DNA from: Megalobrama amblycephala | Taxonomy: Eukaryota > Chordata > Actinopteri > Cypriniformes > Xenocyprididae | DNA: 64,000 nucleotides | Direction: 5' to 3' | Assembly: GCF_018812025.1 (NCBI RefSeq) | Contig: NC_063052.1 | Span: 22,756,226-22,820,225, forward strand | Part shown: positions 44,862 to 56,229 of the stretch, one piece after another | Layout of the letters: the number at the start of each line of letters is the position of its first letter | How positions within the stretch are numbered: the stretch's first letter is position 1 | Translations under genes and position numbers: made by a program | The notes under the pieces: generated by a model | What the model was told of the DNA's origin: nothing | Database searches by the model: none | What the model saw: the letters and a program-made list of their open reading frames with translations, nothing else

Positions 44862-45990
44862 CAGCTCTGAACCCCTGGAAGAACCCTCAGTGGTTCAGCC
44901 ATGAGGTTTTCCTAGGGGCGGTATCCAGGATGATGGTGATCTTGACAGATGCATCCAACATGGGAGTCTTCGGCTCATGGTCGAGCGAGGAGAGCTTGTC
45001 TGGCCCTCCAAACCTTCCTATCGGTCCTGAGGGGACGGTGTTGTCCTACATAAATCACCATGGCGGTCTTTCGTCCAGACGTCTCTATGTACTGGCAAAG
45101 CAGCTCTTATCGCACATACCGGGCAAAATGAACCTGGGAGCAGACATGCTGTCTCGGAGCAATGTCCCCTTAGATGAGTGGACACTCCACCCCCGGACAG
45201 TTCTCAGAATCTGGGAGTTCTTCGGGAAGGCAGACGATGACCTCTTCACCTCAGAAGACAACTCTCACTGCCCAATCTTCTTTTCGAATGACAGGGATGC
45301 GCTGGCCCACGTCTGGTCCAGCCTCCTCCTCTATTCTTTTCCCCTGGTTGCTCTGATCCCTCAGGTGCACAGACGAATCAGGGAAGAGAAACACAAAAGT
45401 TCGCCTGGTGTCCCTACTCTGGAGGAACTGGCATCGGTCCTCAGAGCATTCAAAAGCCCTCCCTTTAAACCGCTGCGGTCAGCTAACCTTCAACCCCTGT
45501 TGCTTAAGACCGCTCTGCTATTGACTCTAGCACCAGTAAAGCATGTAGGCGATCTGCAGGCCCTCTCCATGACCCCTGCATGCCTCAAATTTAGGCTTAA
45601 TGACTTGAAGGTTGTCCTGAAACCCAGGCATGGCTACGTTCCCATTCAGAGTGCAGGTTATTACCCTCTCGGTGCTACCTCCCTCAGAGGATGAGCATGA
45701 GCTGGACTTACTCTGCCCCGTTAGGGCACTGAGGACTTACATTTTGCAATCCGCACCATTTCGGCAGTCGGACCAGCTCTTCATGTGCATTGGCAGCTGC
45801 ACCAAGGGGCTTCCAGTCACAAAGTAACTCTATGGCCTCCTCTTGGGCCTGGTCTAGTGGTGTCTCCATCTAAGACATCTGTGAGGCGGCCGGCTGGTCC
45901 TCGCCATTCACTTTTGTCAGGTTCTATAACTTAGACGTTCCAGCATTACACTCTTGCATCCTTTCAGTATGATTTGTCGGCCTCTAGTAG
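44862..45990 (+). pseudogene. DIRS-B RNase H, methyltransferase-like and tyrosine recombinase remnants
   Basis: Begins LTALNPWKNPQWF. RNase H retains ILTDASNMGVFGSW and SYINHHGGLSSRRLYVLA. The methyltransferase-like domain retains DDDLFTSEDNSHCPIFFS and LLYSFPLVALIPQV, then jumps into the recombinase. That part has FKSPPFKPLRSANLQ, LAPVKHVGDLQALS, a frameshift near 45645, LLCPVRALRTYILQSAPFRQ, and finally the tyrosine context FVRFYNLDV near 45930. The HxxR box and the core-binding domain are deleted. Heavily decayed. Confidence 0.8.
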
Positions 45991-46015
45991 CCCGTCGGTC
46001 ATGCTCGTTACTTAA

Positions 46016-46967
46016 AGGTGCCCTAGAATTAAAAATTGAATTTATCTTGGCATAGTTAAATAACAAGAGTTCAGTACATGGAAATGACATACAGTGAGTC
46101 ACAAACTCCATTGTTTCCTCCTTCTTACATAAATCTCATTTGTTTAAAAGACCTCCAAAGAACAGGCGAATCTCAACATAACACCGACTGTTACATAACA
46201 GTCGGGATCATTAATATGTACGCCCCCAATATTTGCATATGCCAGCTCATGTTCAAGGAATTACACAAGGGTAGCTAGTATTAACGTCTGCACAGCTGCA
46301 TCAGCAGACTAGATAAGCAAGCAAGAACAATAGCGAAAAATGGCAGATGGAGCAATAATAACTGACATGATCCATGATAACATGATATTTTTAGTGATAT
46401 TTGTCTTTCTAAATGTTTCATTAGCATGTTGCTAATGTACTGTTAAATGTGGTTAAAGTTACCATCGTTTCTTACTGTATTCACAGAGACAAGAGCCATC
46501 GTTATTTTCATTATTAAACACTTGCAGTCTGTATAATTCATAAACACAACTTCATTCTTTATAAATCTCTCCAACAGTGTAGCATTAGCCATTAGCCATG
46601 GAGCACAGCCTCAAATTCATTCAGAATCAAATGTAAACATCTAAATAAATACAATACTCAATCCGACGCATGCATGCAGTATGCATGACGAACACTTTGT
46701 AAAGATCCATTTTGAGGGTTATATTAGCTGTGTAAACTTTGTTTATGCACTGTTTAAGGCAAGCGCGAGCTCCGGGGGTGGAGAGTGCGAGCACTTAAAG
46801 GGGCTGCAACCTGAATCGGCGCATTTGTAATTATGCCCCAAAATAGCCAGTTAAAAAAATTAATTTAAAAAAATCTATGGGGTATTTTGAGCTGAAACTT
46901 CACAGACACATTCAGGGGACACCTTAGACTTATATTGCATCTTGTAAAAAAACGTTCGATGGCACCT
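46016..46967. mobile_element. R2 element (952 bp), TTAA-flanked
   Basis: AGGTGCCCTAGAATT at the left and GATGGCACCT at the right, with perfect TTAA at 46012-46015 and 46968-46971. Inserted in the DIRS-B tail. No coding. Confidence 0.85.
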
Positions 46968-46971
46968 TTAA

Positions 46972-47525
46972 GGGAGCCAGCTCCCTTTTTAGCATGTGTA
47001 ACGTGAGGGTACAACGGCTTTTGCCTCCCTACTTATCCTCTGGGCCCCTCTGGTGCCCAAGATAGGTTCAGTCATTCCCTCCCATGGCACGGCGGGGATT
47101 GTATTCGTTCCCCATACGCAGTATAAGTGAAGTATCGAAAGGGAACGTACTCGGTTCCGAACGTTACCTCGGTTCCCTGAGATACGTAACAAGTACTGTG
47201 TTTGCTGCCGTGCCATGGAGCTGTACGACTCAGTGTCGTCGCTTCAGTCGATTGAACTGAAATCCTATGGCAAAATGCTCACTTATCTAGCCAGACGCCC
47301 CACTCATTCTGGTGGGCTTTGGAGCGCTGCATCGCCATAGGCTCACGCAGCTCCGCCACACTGTCATTGGTTCAAAAAGTTTCCCAGTTTAAACCAATGG
47401 CCGTGCACTTACACTGCATTATTGAAAAAGGCTTCAGTATCAAGGAAAAAAGGAGTTTTTCCCCCATACGCAGTACTCATTCCGTATCTCAGGGAACTGA
47501 GGTCACGTTCGTAACCGAGTACGTT
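46972..47525 (+). repeat. DIRS-B 3' UTR, circle-junction repeat and right ITR
   Basis: The circle junction reads TATCGAAAGGG-AAC-GTACTCGGTTCCG near 47140-47160. The right terminus is CGTAACCGAGTAC followed by GTT at 47523-47525. Same architecture as DIRS-A with different sequence. No left ITR matching GTTCCCTTTCGATACTTC is found in the window. Confidence 0.7.
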
Positions 47526-48434
47526 TTACTCCCCTCACTGGTAAGGGTAAAAAGCGCTAAGCTATGTCCTGCTCTCCAGGATGCCCGTCTCTATGATCTG
47601 GTCTGAGTTTGTTACTGCCTCTTTGCAGTCCCTTTTACTTGATATCTTCTCTGAAGAATGTGAATTGAGACTCTGTGTACAGAAAGGTTGTTGGCCAAGA
47701 CTAGGTTACTTTAATTTGACCAGGTCAGCCTCCCTGGTGGCAATCAGGGTTGACATTGTTCCCCTGACAAGTGACTGGCTAGGGTTCCTTCCAGCCCCCT
47801 GGCTACATTCCCTTATAGATACACTCTTTCTTTGAAAGGAAGTTTGGTCCCAGAAGCCTTTGAGTGGCCTTGGTAGGCCTTCTTTGGAAGGCCTCTTTGA
47901 GGCTTATAGCTTGGGCTGTTGGCCTTAGGGAATGCTGTCACTGTCAGCCTATGTATGACCCATAGGGGGAGTGGTTCGGGAATTTCAGTTGAAACTGCTA
48001 GTTCTGACGTTTGTCTAGCCATTTGTTGGCATGCACTCCCCTCAAGCATGGCGGCGTGGGTATATCGTTCCCCAAAGCGTGTCAAATGCAGTGTTGAGTT
48101 CCCTTTCGAAAGAGAACGTCTCAGGTTACGTATGTAACCATGGTTCCCTGAGAACAGGGAATGAGACACTGCGTTACCTGCCATGCATCGGGGCTGCCTG
48201 CTGAACAGTCCCTTCAGACGATAAGGTACTGACTGCTTCTCTAGGCGCTCCTTTTATACTTCCGGGTTGTGTCTTTAGTGACGTCATAGGCTGTCACTGG
48301 CCAATAGGATTAGTGAGATTTGATAATTGCTTTCAAACACCGTTTCATGTGATGACATTCCCCATATGCGCTTAAACGCAGTGTGTTGTTCCCTGTTCTC
48401 AGGGAACCATGGTACATACATAACCTGAGACGTT
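47526..48434 (+). mobile_element. Tail of another DIRS element (DIRS-D)
   Basis: Noncoding sequence leads to a circle-junction-like repeat (CTTTCGAAAGAG-AAC-GTCTCAGGTTACG near 48104-48135) and a right ITR ending CATAACCTGAGAC-GTT at 48432-48434. TTTTATACTTCC inside the ITR is a reversed TATA-like box. DIRS-B abuts it at a GTT, so DIRS-B probably inserted into DIRS-D. No ORF. Confidence 0.55.
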
Positions 48435-49140
48435 TTGTAAGTCTGTTTCTGTTTCACAGTCGAGTTTCGTTAATATAAGGGCCAGTTTGCACAAAACAGG
48501 CTGTACACACTTTTACCCTTTTTTGTCCTATGTAAATATATTATAGATGAACACCTTTCGTTCAGTCGAGTCTGACTGGCTTCTATACTATCGAGCGGCG
48601 CGTTAAGACGGAAGAATAGCTAGAGTTAGGCCTAAAGGTTAAAACTATAAGCTAACCTCAAACAATTCTGCTGTAATAACATCAACAATCTTAAATAGGC
48701 AAACAATATGTTGGTTTTATTACCAAGTCACGTATTTTTTGGCGGGAGGACACAACAAAGTTGGGCAAATACACAAAATATATCATGGGGTGTTTCATAC
48801 AAATATAAATAACAACTGATTTAACAAGAATTACATACCTCTCAATTTCTGTGATTCTTCATCTTCGGTGAATTATATCCCAGCTTTTCTCATCTTTCGG
48901 AGAAGCTCTTCTGTCATCAGTGTCTGATCTGAGAAACCATTGGGCCGTCCAACCCTCGTCTGTGCTGCTTGCGCGGGCTACATTTGAATTTGAGAGGCTG
49001 ACTGTGTGTAATAATTATTTTTTTTTAAATCACCCTTGTTGTTTCTTGCTTAAATAGATGAGTATATAAACATTTGTCTAGCTTGAAATAATGCTCAGGT
49101 CCACAAATTTAATGCACTTGCATGGTTTGGAAGTCTTGAA
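48435..49140. other. No clear feature; one exon-like stretch on the minus strand
   Basis: Possibly single-copy DNA. On the minus strand, CACAGAAATTGAGAG-GTATGT (about 48836-48855) resembles a splice donor after a GA-rich stretch, but no conserved ORF is seen. Confidence 0.25.
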
Positions 49141-49149
49141 CCACCCACC

Positions 49150-49362
49150 CCCTGTCAACCTTTCAGTCACACAAGTGATTGTACCTTTGTTTGTTGATTA
49201 AATGGTACAAACATGGACCTTTTGACAGTTAGAAACAAATGTGTACATTATTTCCCTGAAAATGGTACATATTAGTTCCTTAAGGTGTAAATGTGACCCA
49301 TTGAGGGTACAAATTGTGCTCACAATTGTACCCCAACCGTACCCTTTTTTCTGACAGTGTTT
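49150..49362 (-). repeat. Dispersed repeat ending ACACTGTCAGAAAAAAGGG
   Basis: The minus strand begins ACACTGTCAGAAAAAAGGGT, with repeated GTACAA/GTACC words. It resembles a common fish repeat from memory. It truncates the C-terminus of LINE-C ORF2. Confidence 0.4.
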
Positions 49363-52287
49363 GCTAAAACATATTTCTTCAATTTGTGAGATTTATTACA
49401 CCAAATAAAATCAAGAAAAATATTTTTGGAGGTGTGATTATCTACAGCTAAAGACAGGGAAGGGTACACAAATTTGGATAATCCTTCTGTTTTAGATTTA
49501 AAAAAAAAAAAAAAAAAAAAACTGCCTAAAATTGATAAATCTCTTTGGAGCCAATTATTAAAAATATATTTTGTTTTCAACAACCGTTGAGAAAAATTCA
49601 GAAACTGTCTACTAATAACATTTTTCGTTATATGAATCCCCAAATATTTCACTTCATTTTTGATTGGTATATTTTCAATTTCAGTTTCTTACAGTGTCAA
49701 ATAAGCAAATAATTTCACACTTCGATAAATTAAGTTTGAGTCCAGAAGCGTTAGAGAAGACATTAATTGTAGTTTAGACTGGAGAAACTTGTTTTTTATC
49801 CTTCAAGAATAAAGTAGTATCATCTGCTAATTGTGAGATTCGAATCTCTCTGTTAAAGATATTAAGGCCAGCAAAGTTATTATTGTGCAAAATATCTATG
49901 GATAATGTTTCTACAACAAATAAAAATAAAAAGGGGCTCAAGGGAAACCTTGACGTACTCTGCAAAGATTAGGAAACTTTGGTGATGTACATGTGTTACG
50001 TAGTTGTGCAGTTTTATTTTAAAGACCCATAGGTGGCGTTGAGGTTCTGGATTGGTGGAAGCAGGATAACGTCACTGAGTTTCCGGCATAAATATTGTGG
50101 ATGGCGACAATGGAGACTCTCTCGCTGAGCTGGTCTCACCAGTATCTCTCTCTCTGCGGTTTTCCTCGCTGCGGTCCCTTTTGAACACCCATCGTCCGCT
50201 CTCATGGGGCGCTTAGTCTTTCTTTTGTTATAGTTTAGTTTGCATTCTCGATCTTTCATTGTTTTGTTTAATAGGTTTTCTTTTTATGGTTAATGTTTAA
50301 TTTTAACAGTAACAGGTAGTGGAGTTACTTAAACAGGTCACTGTTTATTAATGTAGTAAGTATAGTGAAGGAAGCAGAGGCCCAGAAGACTCACTCCTTT
50401 TGCTATTAGTGAGAATAGCCAGGCAGGCGTTCTTTGTTTCTTTGGCTGTTTTCCCTACCTGCTTGCTGTTAATTCTTTTGTTAATACTTTGTCTAATTTT
50501 GTTTGTAACATTATTTATGAATTATTGTTTATTTCTTGTTGTATTATAATTAAACAAGGGCGATTTATTGTCCTGAAAGTTCACTACCGGTCTGGCTCTT
50601 GCATGTGTGCAGTCCATGCCCTTATTGGAGTTATTTTATTTAACGAGCTGTTAACTCGGACATGGGCCGTAACAATGTGAATTTAAAATTATACAACTAT
50701 CTATTTCTTTGTATGACATTTGAACAATATTTATGAATTTTGAGGGAAATCCAAAAGCCTCTAAAGAGTTTAGAAGGAACTGTGTTGAAGGCCTTAAAAA
50801 AATTGAGGAATAAGATAATTGCATTAGACTTGATTTCATCTCTATAATCAATAAGATCCAAAACAAGTCGAGTATTACAACTAATATGACGACCTTTCAT
50901 AAATCCGGTCTGTGTTTCATTAATGCTATGATGTATATTTTGTTTTAATCTCTTGGCGGATATGGAAGTGATTAATTTATAATCAAAAATAAGAGTGATA
51001 GGGCGCCAATTATCAGTTATAGTTGCATCTTTGTCTGGTTTGGGAATGAGAGATATCACCCCTTGTTTCATAATAGGAGTCATTGTTCCATTTTTTTTAT
51101 ACATTCTTGAAGCATTAAGAAAAAAGGTTGCTCTAAACACTCCCAAAACTGTATGAAGAATTCTAAAGTAAGGCCATCAGAACCAGGCGACTTCCCCTTT
51201 TTCATTGATTTCATTGCATCTCTAATTTCATTCAAGGAAACAGGAACCTCACATGATATCTTAAATTCATCACTTATTTGAGGTATAGTTCTTAATCTGT
51301 TGTAGGTATGACTTACTTTGATTTGCCTGAAAATCAGGGAAGTACAGGTTCCTATAAAAATTAGTAACAAATTTCTCAATTTCTTCAAGGTGTTTAGAAA
51401 TTGAATTGTTAATTTGTAATGCAGTGGTGCTTTTCCTTTTAAAATTTCCTTTTCCTTTTTCCTTTTCCTTTTTAAGTATTTTTCTCTCCTTCCTCAATCC
51501 ATCTCGCTCTGGATCTAACGAAGGCACCTTTAACTATTTCTAAATATATATGGTCTAATTCTAATTGCAAAGTTTTTAACTGACTAATTTCTGTAACAGA
51601 GAGATTGTCTTTTTTGATTAAGGTGTTTATGTTAATTAGCAAGTCGGCTTCTCTATCAGCATTAACCACTTATAAGGCTTTAGATCTATTTATTGCTAGT
51701 AATGTTGCTTTATATTTAAAATATTCCCACTTAGCACCATGAGACTCAAATTCATTATTTGAAAAAAATCCTTTAACTAATCCCTTGATTTGATCATTAA
51801 AAATTTTATCTTTTAGCAGATTATTATTCAATTTCCAATAACCACGCATAGTACCCTCCCTATGTTTAGTCTGCAAAATCAGCTTGATTACTAAGTGGTC
51901 AGAGAATGGAGCATACTGGTGACTCACATCAAACACATATTGCAGTAACTGTTGAGAAATAAAAGAAAAAAAAGTCTATTCTAGATTTAGAGGACAACAA
52001 ATTATTACACCAAATATATTCCTTTACATCAGGGTGATAATAGTAGGGTGATAATAGCATATGCAATATGAAAATATTCACTCAAAGTACAGATAATATT
52101 ATTTGTGAGGCCCATTTTAAGACATAATGTAAGCTGAAATCTGTCAGCTGAATTATCTAATACATCATTAAAATCTCCAGCAATAATAATAAAGGCCTGT
52201 TGATATTTATTTTTCAAAGCTTCAATATTCCTCTGTAATAAGAAAATAAGAGACTTGTTGGCAGATCTTAAGTTGTGGTCATATATA
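49363..52287 (-). pseudogene. LINE-C: L1-like ORF2, endonuclease and reverse transcriptase
   Basis: Minus strand: endonuclease end FIIIAGDFNDVLDNSADRF and APFSDHLVIKLIL, then linker LLAINRSKAL. RT boxes: KKGKSPGSDGLTLEFFIQFW, GVISLIPKPDKDATITDNWR, NETQTGFMKGRHISCNTRL, FPLSPFLFLFVVETL and catalytic QLADDTTLF (about 49810). The C-terminal region MKYLGIHITKNV is interrupted by a 20-base A/T run. A solo LTR (49994-50674) splits the RT between ILNSH and FPLSPFLF, and a hAT MITE cuts the 5' side at 52288. Many stops. Motif spelling differs from the L1-like LINE at 26961-36845. Confidence 0.82.
49994..50674 (+). mobile_element. Solo LTR (about 680 bp)
   Basis: TGTTACGTAG at the left and GGGCCGTAACA at the right, with ATGTG at 49991-49995 and 50675-50679 (overlapping the initial TG). 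GGCATAAATATTG is a TATA-like box near 50086, and ATTATAATTAAAC may be the polyadenylation region. Removal restores LINE-C sequence. Confidence 0.75.
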
Positions 52288-52295
52288 TATATTAC

Positions 52296-53369
52296 TAGGG
52301 GTGTGATGAGACAGGTATCTCACGAGACGAGACGAGACGAGACTCAAGATTGAGTTCACGAGACGAGACAAGATTTTTAAACACTATTTTTAAGAAATCC
52401 TCAATGGCGAAATACATGACTAGAAAAATATTCTGCAGGTGTATTTGAAATGTTTTAACTAATCATCTTAATGAATGTCATTTCAGTTCTACTTTCTGAG
52501 TATGAATTATCATGTGCAGTAAAAGACAACAATACTCAAGCACTGTAAAAGGTTATGCCACTAACTCGACTGACTTCTCTTCTGTATGATTTCAGTCTCT
52601 TCAGACCTTACTGTACATGATTTATGAGCTTCTACAACTTTTGACCTCCTAACTGAACTCCTTTCCCCAAACTGATCATAGAAATAAAACAGTATAAATG
52701 AAAATGGTAACACTTTACAATAAGGTCTCATTTATTAACATAAATGCATTAACCAACATCAACTAACAATGAGCAATATATGTGCTACAGTATTTATTAA
52801 TCTTTGTTTATGTTAGTTAATAAAAATAGTCATTCATTGTTAGTTCATGATAGTTCACAATGCATTAACTAATGTTAACAAATGAAACCTTATTGTTTGT
52901 GCTTAATAAGATTAAGAGAAAACTGTTATTCATTTTTATGGTAACACACTTTTCAATAAGTGCAACTATAATCACACTCAATATTCAAAGTGCAAATATA
53001 AGACCAAATTTTTATCTGATACAGAGCTAAGAGATGGTTACAACTACACTGCCCAGGCTAAAATAGCTTTCATACTGAGAGATATTTGTATTCATCAGGG
53101 AGTCGCTCTCAAAATGTGGGTGAAATCGCATTTGAATGCGCCCTCGCGTTTATTTTCACTTTCAGCGATCGCGCGTACTCTGTATGGAGTGGCGGCAACC
53201 GTTATCCAACTGAATTAAATGTTTTTTATTTAAATTCAAAGCAAAAGGACAGTGGAGGCGTAATGTAAACGTAGCGGTGGCATATTCTTTCCTAACCATC
53301 CTAACACTCTGTCATGGCAATATCACGAGACTACTTTTCGCCTCGACGAGAAATCTCATCACACCCCTA
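52296..53369. mobile_element. hAT-like non-autonomous element (1.07 kb)
   Basis: TIR TAGGGGTGTGATGAGA and its inverse TCTCATCACACCCCTA; 8-bp duplication TATATTAC at 52288-52295 and 53370-53377. A GAGAC simple repeat lies near 52320-52345. No transposase. Confidence 0.88.
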
Positions 53370-53381
53370 TATATTACATAT

Positions 53382-53745
53382 TGTAACGTATTCGTGAGTA
53401 AGGAAGGAAGGAAGAGGACAGGGTCGGCTTGACTGCTGACTGCGGTATTTTAATGTTCAAAGTTTCAAACCAAAGTAATACAAGGTGCAGACAGGCACAG
53501 AGACAGTCATAAACAACATAACAGGTTCACTCCAGTATATATTCCAGCAGTCCTGGGTAGTTCAGCATTCCAGCAGCCAGCAGTCTCTCGCACACTCCTG
53601 TTTCTCCTGGCGTTATATACTCTCTCCATGCCAATTACTGAAACGAGAGACAGGTGTTCATCATTTACGTTTAACCCACTCACTCACTGCTTGTCTCCCG
53701 ACTCTCTCTCTCGCTGCAGACTTCGCTGAACCACGCCCCCCTCGC
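53382..53745 (-). repeat. 3' LTR of the Gypsy element
   Basis: On the plus strand it starts TGTAACGTATTCGTGAG, so the LTR ends in ACGAATACGTTACA. On the minus strand it carries TATATAACGCCAGG (about 53625). It is preceded by a G-run (C-run 53769-53792), the likely polypurine tract. The exact 5' edge of the LTR is uncertain. Confidence 0.6.
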
Positions 53746-53792
53746 CACGTACCCCCACTGCCTGACTCAGCCCCCCCCCCCCCCCCCCCCCC

Positions 53793-55203
53793 CATTTCTG
53801 GAGAGGAAATCGGCCACAGCCATCTGAGCACCCAGCCTGTGGATACCAAGCTAGATACCAATGAGTGATCCGCGCGTTGGTATCCTTCATGCGGTGGAGC
53901 CACTGGGGGGCATGGTCCGAACAGAGGGTGAATTCCCGTCCCAGGAGATAATAGCGGAGGGTGAGGACGGCCCACCTGATGGCAAGACACTCCTTTTCTA
54001 TGGTGCTGTACTTAGTCTCTCTCTTCGAGAGCTTCCGACTAATGTACAGCACCGGCCGTTCCTCCCCCTCTATCTCCTGGGACAGGACGGCACCCAGCCC
54101 CCTGTCCGATGCGTCTGTCTGCAACACAAATGGGAGAGAAAAAACAGGAGAGTGTAACAACGGCCCGCCACACAAAGCAGCCTTCACTTGGGTAAAGGCC
54201 TGCTGGCACGGCTCCGTCCACTGGACCATATTTGGCGCCTGCTTCTTTTTTAGTGACATCAGTCAAAGGGCTGGTGAGGCCTGAAAAATTAGGTACAAAC
54301 CTTCTATAATATCCCGCCAGCCCTAGGAACTGTCTCACCTCCTTTTTGGTCTTGAGACACGGACAGGTCGCAACTGCTGCCGTCTTGTCAATTTGGAGAC
54401 GCACCTGCCCATGTCCCAAGTGGAAGCCCAGATATCTTACTTCCACACGCCCAATCACACACTTCTTCGGGTTGGCCGTGAGCCCAGCCCCTCTCAGTGA
54501 TCTCAATTCAGCCCTCAAATGCTGCATATGCCGCTGCCAGTCATTACTAAATATAATTATATCATCCAGATAGGCAGCAGCATACGCAGCATGGGGCCGT
54601 AAAATCTTATCCATGAGATGCTGAAAGGTAGCCGGAGCCCCGAACAGAGGCGAACGGAAGGGTGACAAATTGTTGTAATCCAAACGGCGTGGTGAAAGCT
54701 GTTTTTTCTTTAGATAATGGAGACAAGGGGATCTGCCAATATCCCTTTGTTAAGTCCAGTGTCGAATAAAAGCGAGCCGTACCGAGCCGATCAAGCAGTT
54801 CGTCCACCCGTGGCATTGGATAAGCGTCGAATTTCGACACAGCATTCACCTTGCGATAATCCACACAGAACCGAACTGAGCCGTCCGTTTTCAGAACTAA
54901 AACTATCGGGCTCGCCCAGTTACTGTTGGACTCTTCTATTACTTCCATGTCATGCATTGCCCCTAATTCTGCCTGAACCAGTTTTTTCTTGTGTTCAGGC
55001 AAGCGATACAGCCGGCTGCGAACTACCACGCCCGGCTCTGTCTCGATATGGTGCTGAATCAGATTAGTATGGCCAGGTAGGGGCAAGAACACGTCTTCAA
55101 ACTCTGCTTGTAATTTAGTTAGGTCAGTGAGCTGGGAAGGCGAGAGATGATCTCCTCCTGGGGCCAGCACGAGAGACCCAGGAACAACAGGGGTTCTAAC
55201 CAT
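53793..55203 (-). pseudogene. Gypsy reverse transcriptase and RNase H
   Basis: RT: VIEESNSNWASPIVLVLK, VRFCVDYRKVNAVSKFDAYP, FYSTLDLTKGYWQIPL, a frameshift near 54650, then FGAPATFQHLMDKIL and the catalytic AAYLDDIIIFS. The connection domain KEVRQFLGLAGYYRRFVPNF is followed by another frameshift near 54260. RNase H then has PFVLQTDASDRGLGAVLSQE, YSTIEKECLAIRWAV and CSDHAPQWLHRMKD. The RNase H end runs straight into the G-rich tract with no integrase after it. Confidence 0.88.
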
Positions 55204-55204
55204 T

Positions 55205-55690
55205 TATCCCAATTTTTGGCGTCTTCCTGAACGAATTTACGAATCATGGTTTTAAGCGTGTGATTAAAACGTTCGACCAGCCCGTCAGTTTGTGGGTGAA
55301 AGATGCTGGTACGGATCGTTTTAATGCCCAATAATTCGTAAAGTTCTCGTAACGTACGTGACATAAATGCTTTGATCAGTGAGGATTTCTTTTGGAGATT
55401 AGACTAAACAGTGCGTCCGCAACACTCTTAGCGGAAATGCTGCGGAGGGTCACTGCTTCAGGATATCATGTTGCATAATCCACAATGACCAATGCAAAGC
55501 GATGTCCCCTAGCTGATCGCTCTAATGGCCCGATGAGGTCCATACCAATTCTCTCGAAGGGGACCTGCATTAATGGAAGGGGGCGCAAAGGCGCTTTTGG
55601 AGTGGCCGGTGGATTTACCAACTGATATTCACAACAAGACACGCACCACCTGCGCACATTCTCATGAATGCCCGGCCAAAAGAATCAGGT
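55205..55690 (-). pseudogene. Gypsy integrase, C-terminal part deleted
   Basis: Zinc-finger end RRWCVSCCEYQLVN, first catalytic Asp in ERIGMDLIGPLE, a remnant of the second (TDQ, in a shifted frame near 55375), and the Glu region FHPQTDGLVERFNHT. It breaks off after NWDKWLEPLLF and joins RT sequence at about 55200, so the chromo/C-terminal portion is lost. The position 5' of the RT is the notable point. Confidence 0.85.
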
Positions 55691-56039
55691 CATGAGACGA
55701 TTTAGTGTTGTTGCTTGTCCTAAGTGTCCAGCCATTGGATTAGAATGAGCCGCTTGAAAAAGCATTTCCCTGCGGCTCCTTGGAACTAACAACTGATTTT
55801 TTATAATTGCAAAATATGGATAGGTAAGCGCACGTCCAGGCTAGAGAGGCTGACCGTTGGTTTGGACCTGTTGAAATGCATGTTTAAGCGTTTCATCCTA
55901 AGACTGCTCCAGGGGAAAGTCATTGCGCTCCGAGAGAATTATTCTCTCAATTTCACTCTGTTCCGCTGAAGCAGCACTCAGTGGTCCCCGATCAGTCTCC
56001 CCCGCCTGCACCTGCACGTCCCCATCCAGTGCATTTTTC

Positions 56040-56225
56040 CCCTAAGAGGCATTCATGCATAAACAACCCAACAATTCAGAAAACGCTGGCCAATTCGTCC
56101 CCAAAATTAACGGATGCCGGAGGTGCGGATTAACTGCCACCTCAACACTATGCTTTTAGCCCCGGAATTGGATAATGACCGGCACTACAGGATATTCCAC
56201 CACATCCCCATGCACACACCGCACC
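56040..56225 (-). pseudogene. Gypsy protease, C-terminal remnant
   Basis: The minus strand reads CVHGDVVEYPVVPVIIQFRG, a stop, then AVNPHLRHPLILGTNWPAF, the end of an aspartic protease domain as found upstream of integrase in this group. The active-site DTG is beyond the R1 junction. Between 55691 and 56039 the sequence is decayed. Confidence 0.65.
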
Positions 56226-56229
56226 TTAA

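Larger units (their letters stand above)
53382..56225 (-). mobile_element. Ty3/Gypsy retrotransposon, Gmr1-like domain order, 5' part missing
   Basis: The minus-strand order is protease, integrase, reverse transcriptase, RNase H, G-rich polypurine tract, LTR. Integrase upstream of RT is the Ty1/copia-like order known for the Gmr1 group of fish and other deuterostome Ty3/Gypsy elements; canonical Gypsy has integrase last. The element is cut at 56225 by R1 at TTAA. Stops and frameshifts are present in every domain. Confidence 0.8.

Noticed and set aside
53769..53792. C-run as an assembly artefact only
   Set aside because: It lies exactly where the Gypsy polypurine tract is expected; its length may still be unreliable.
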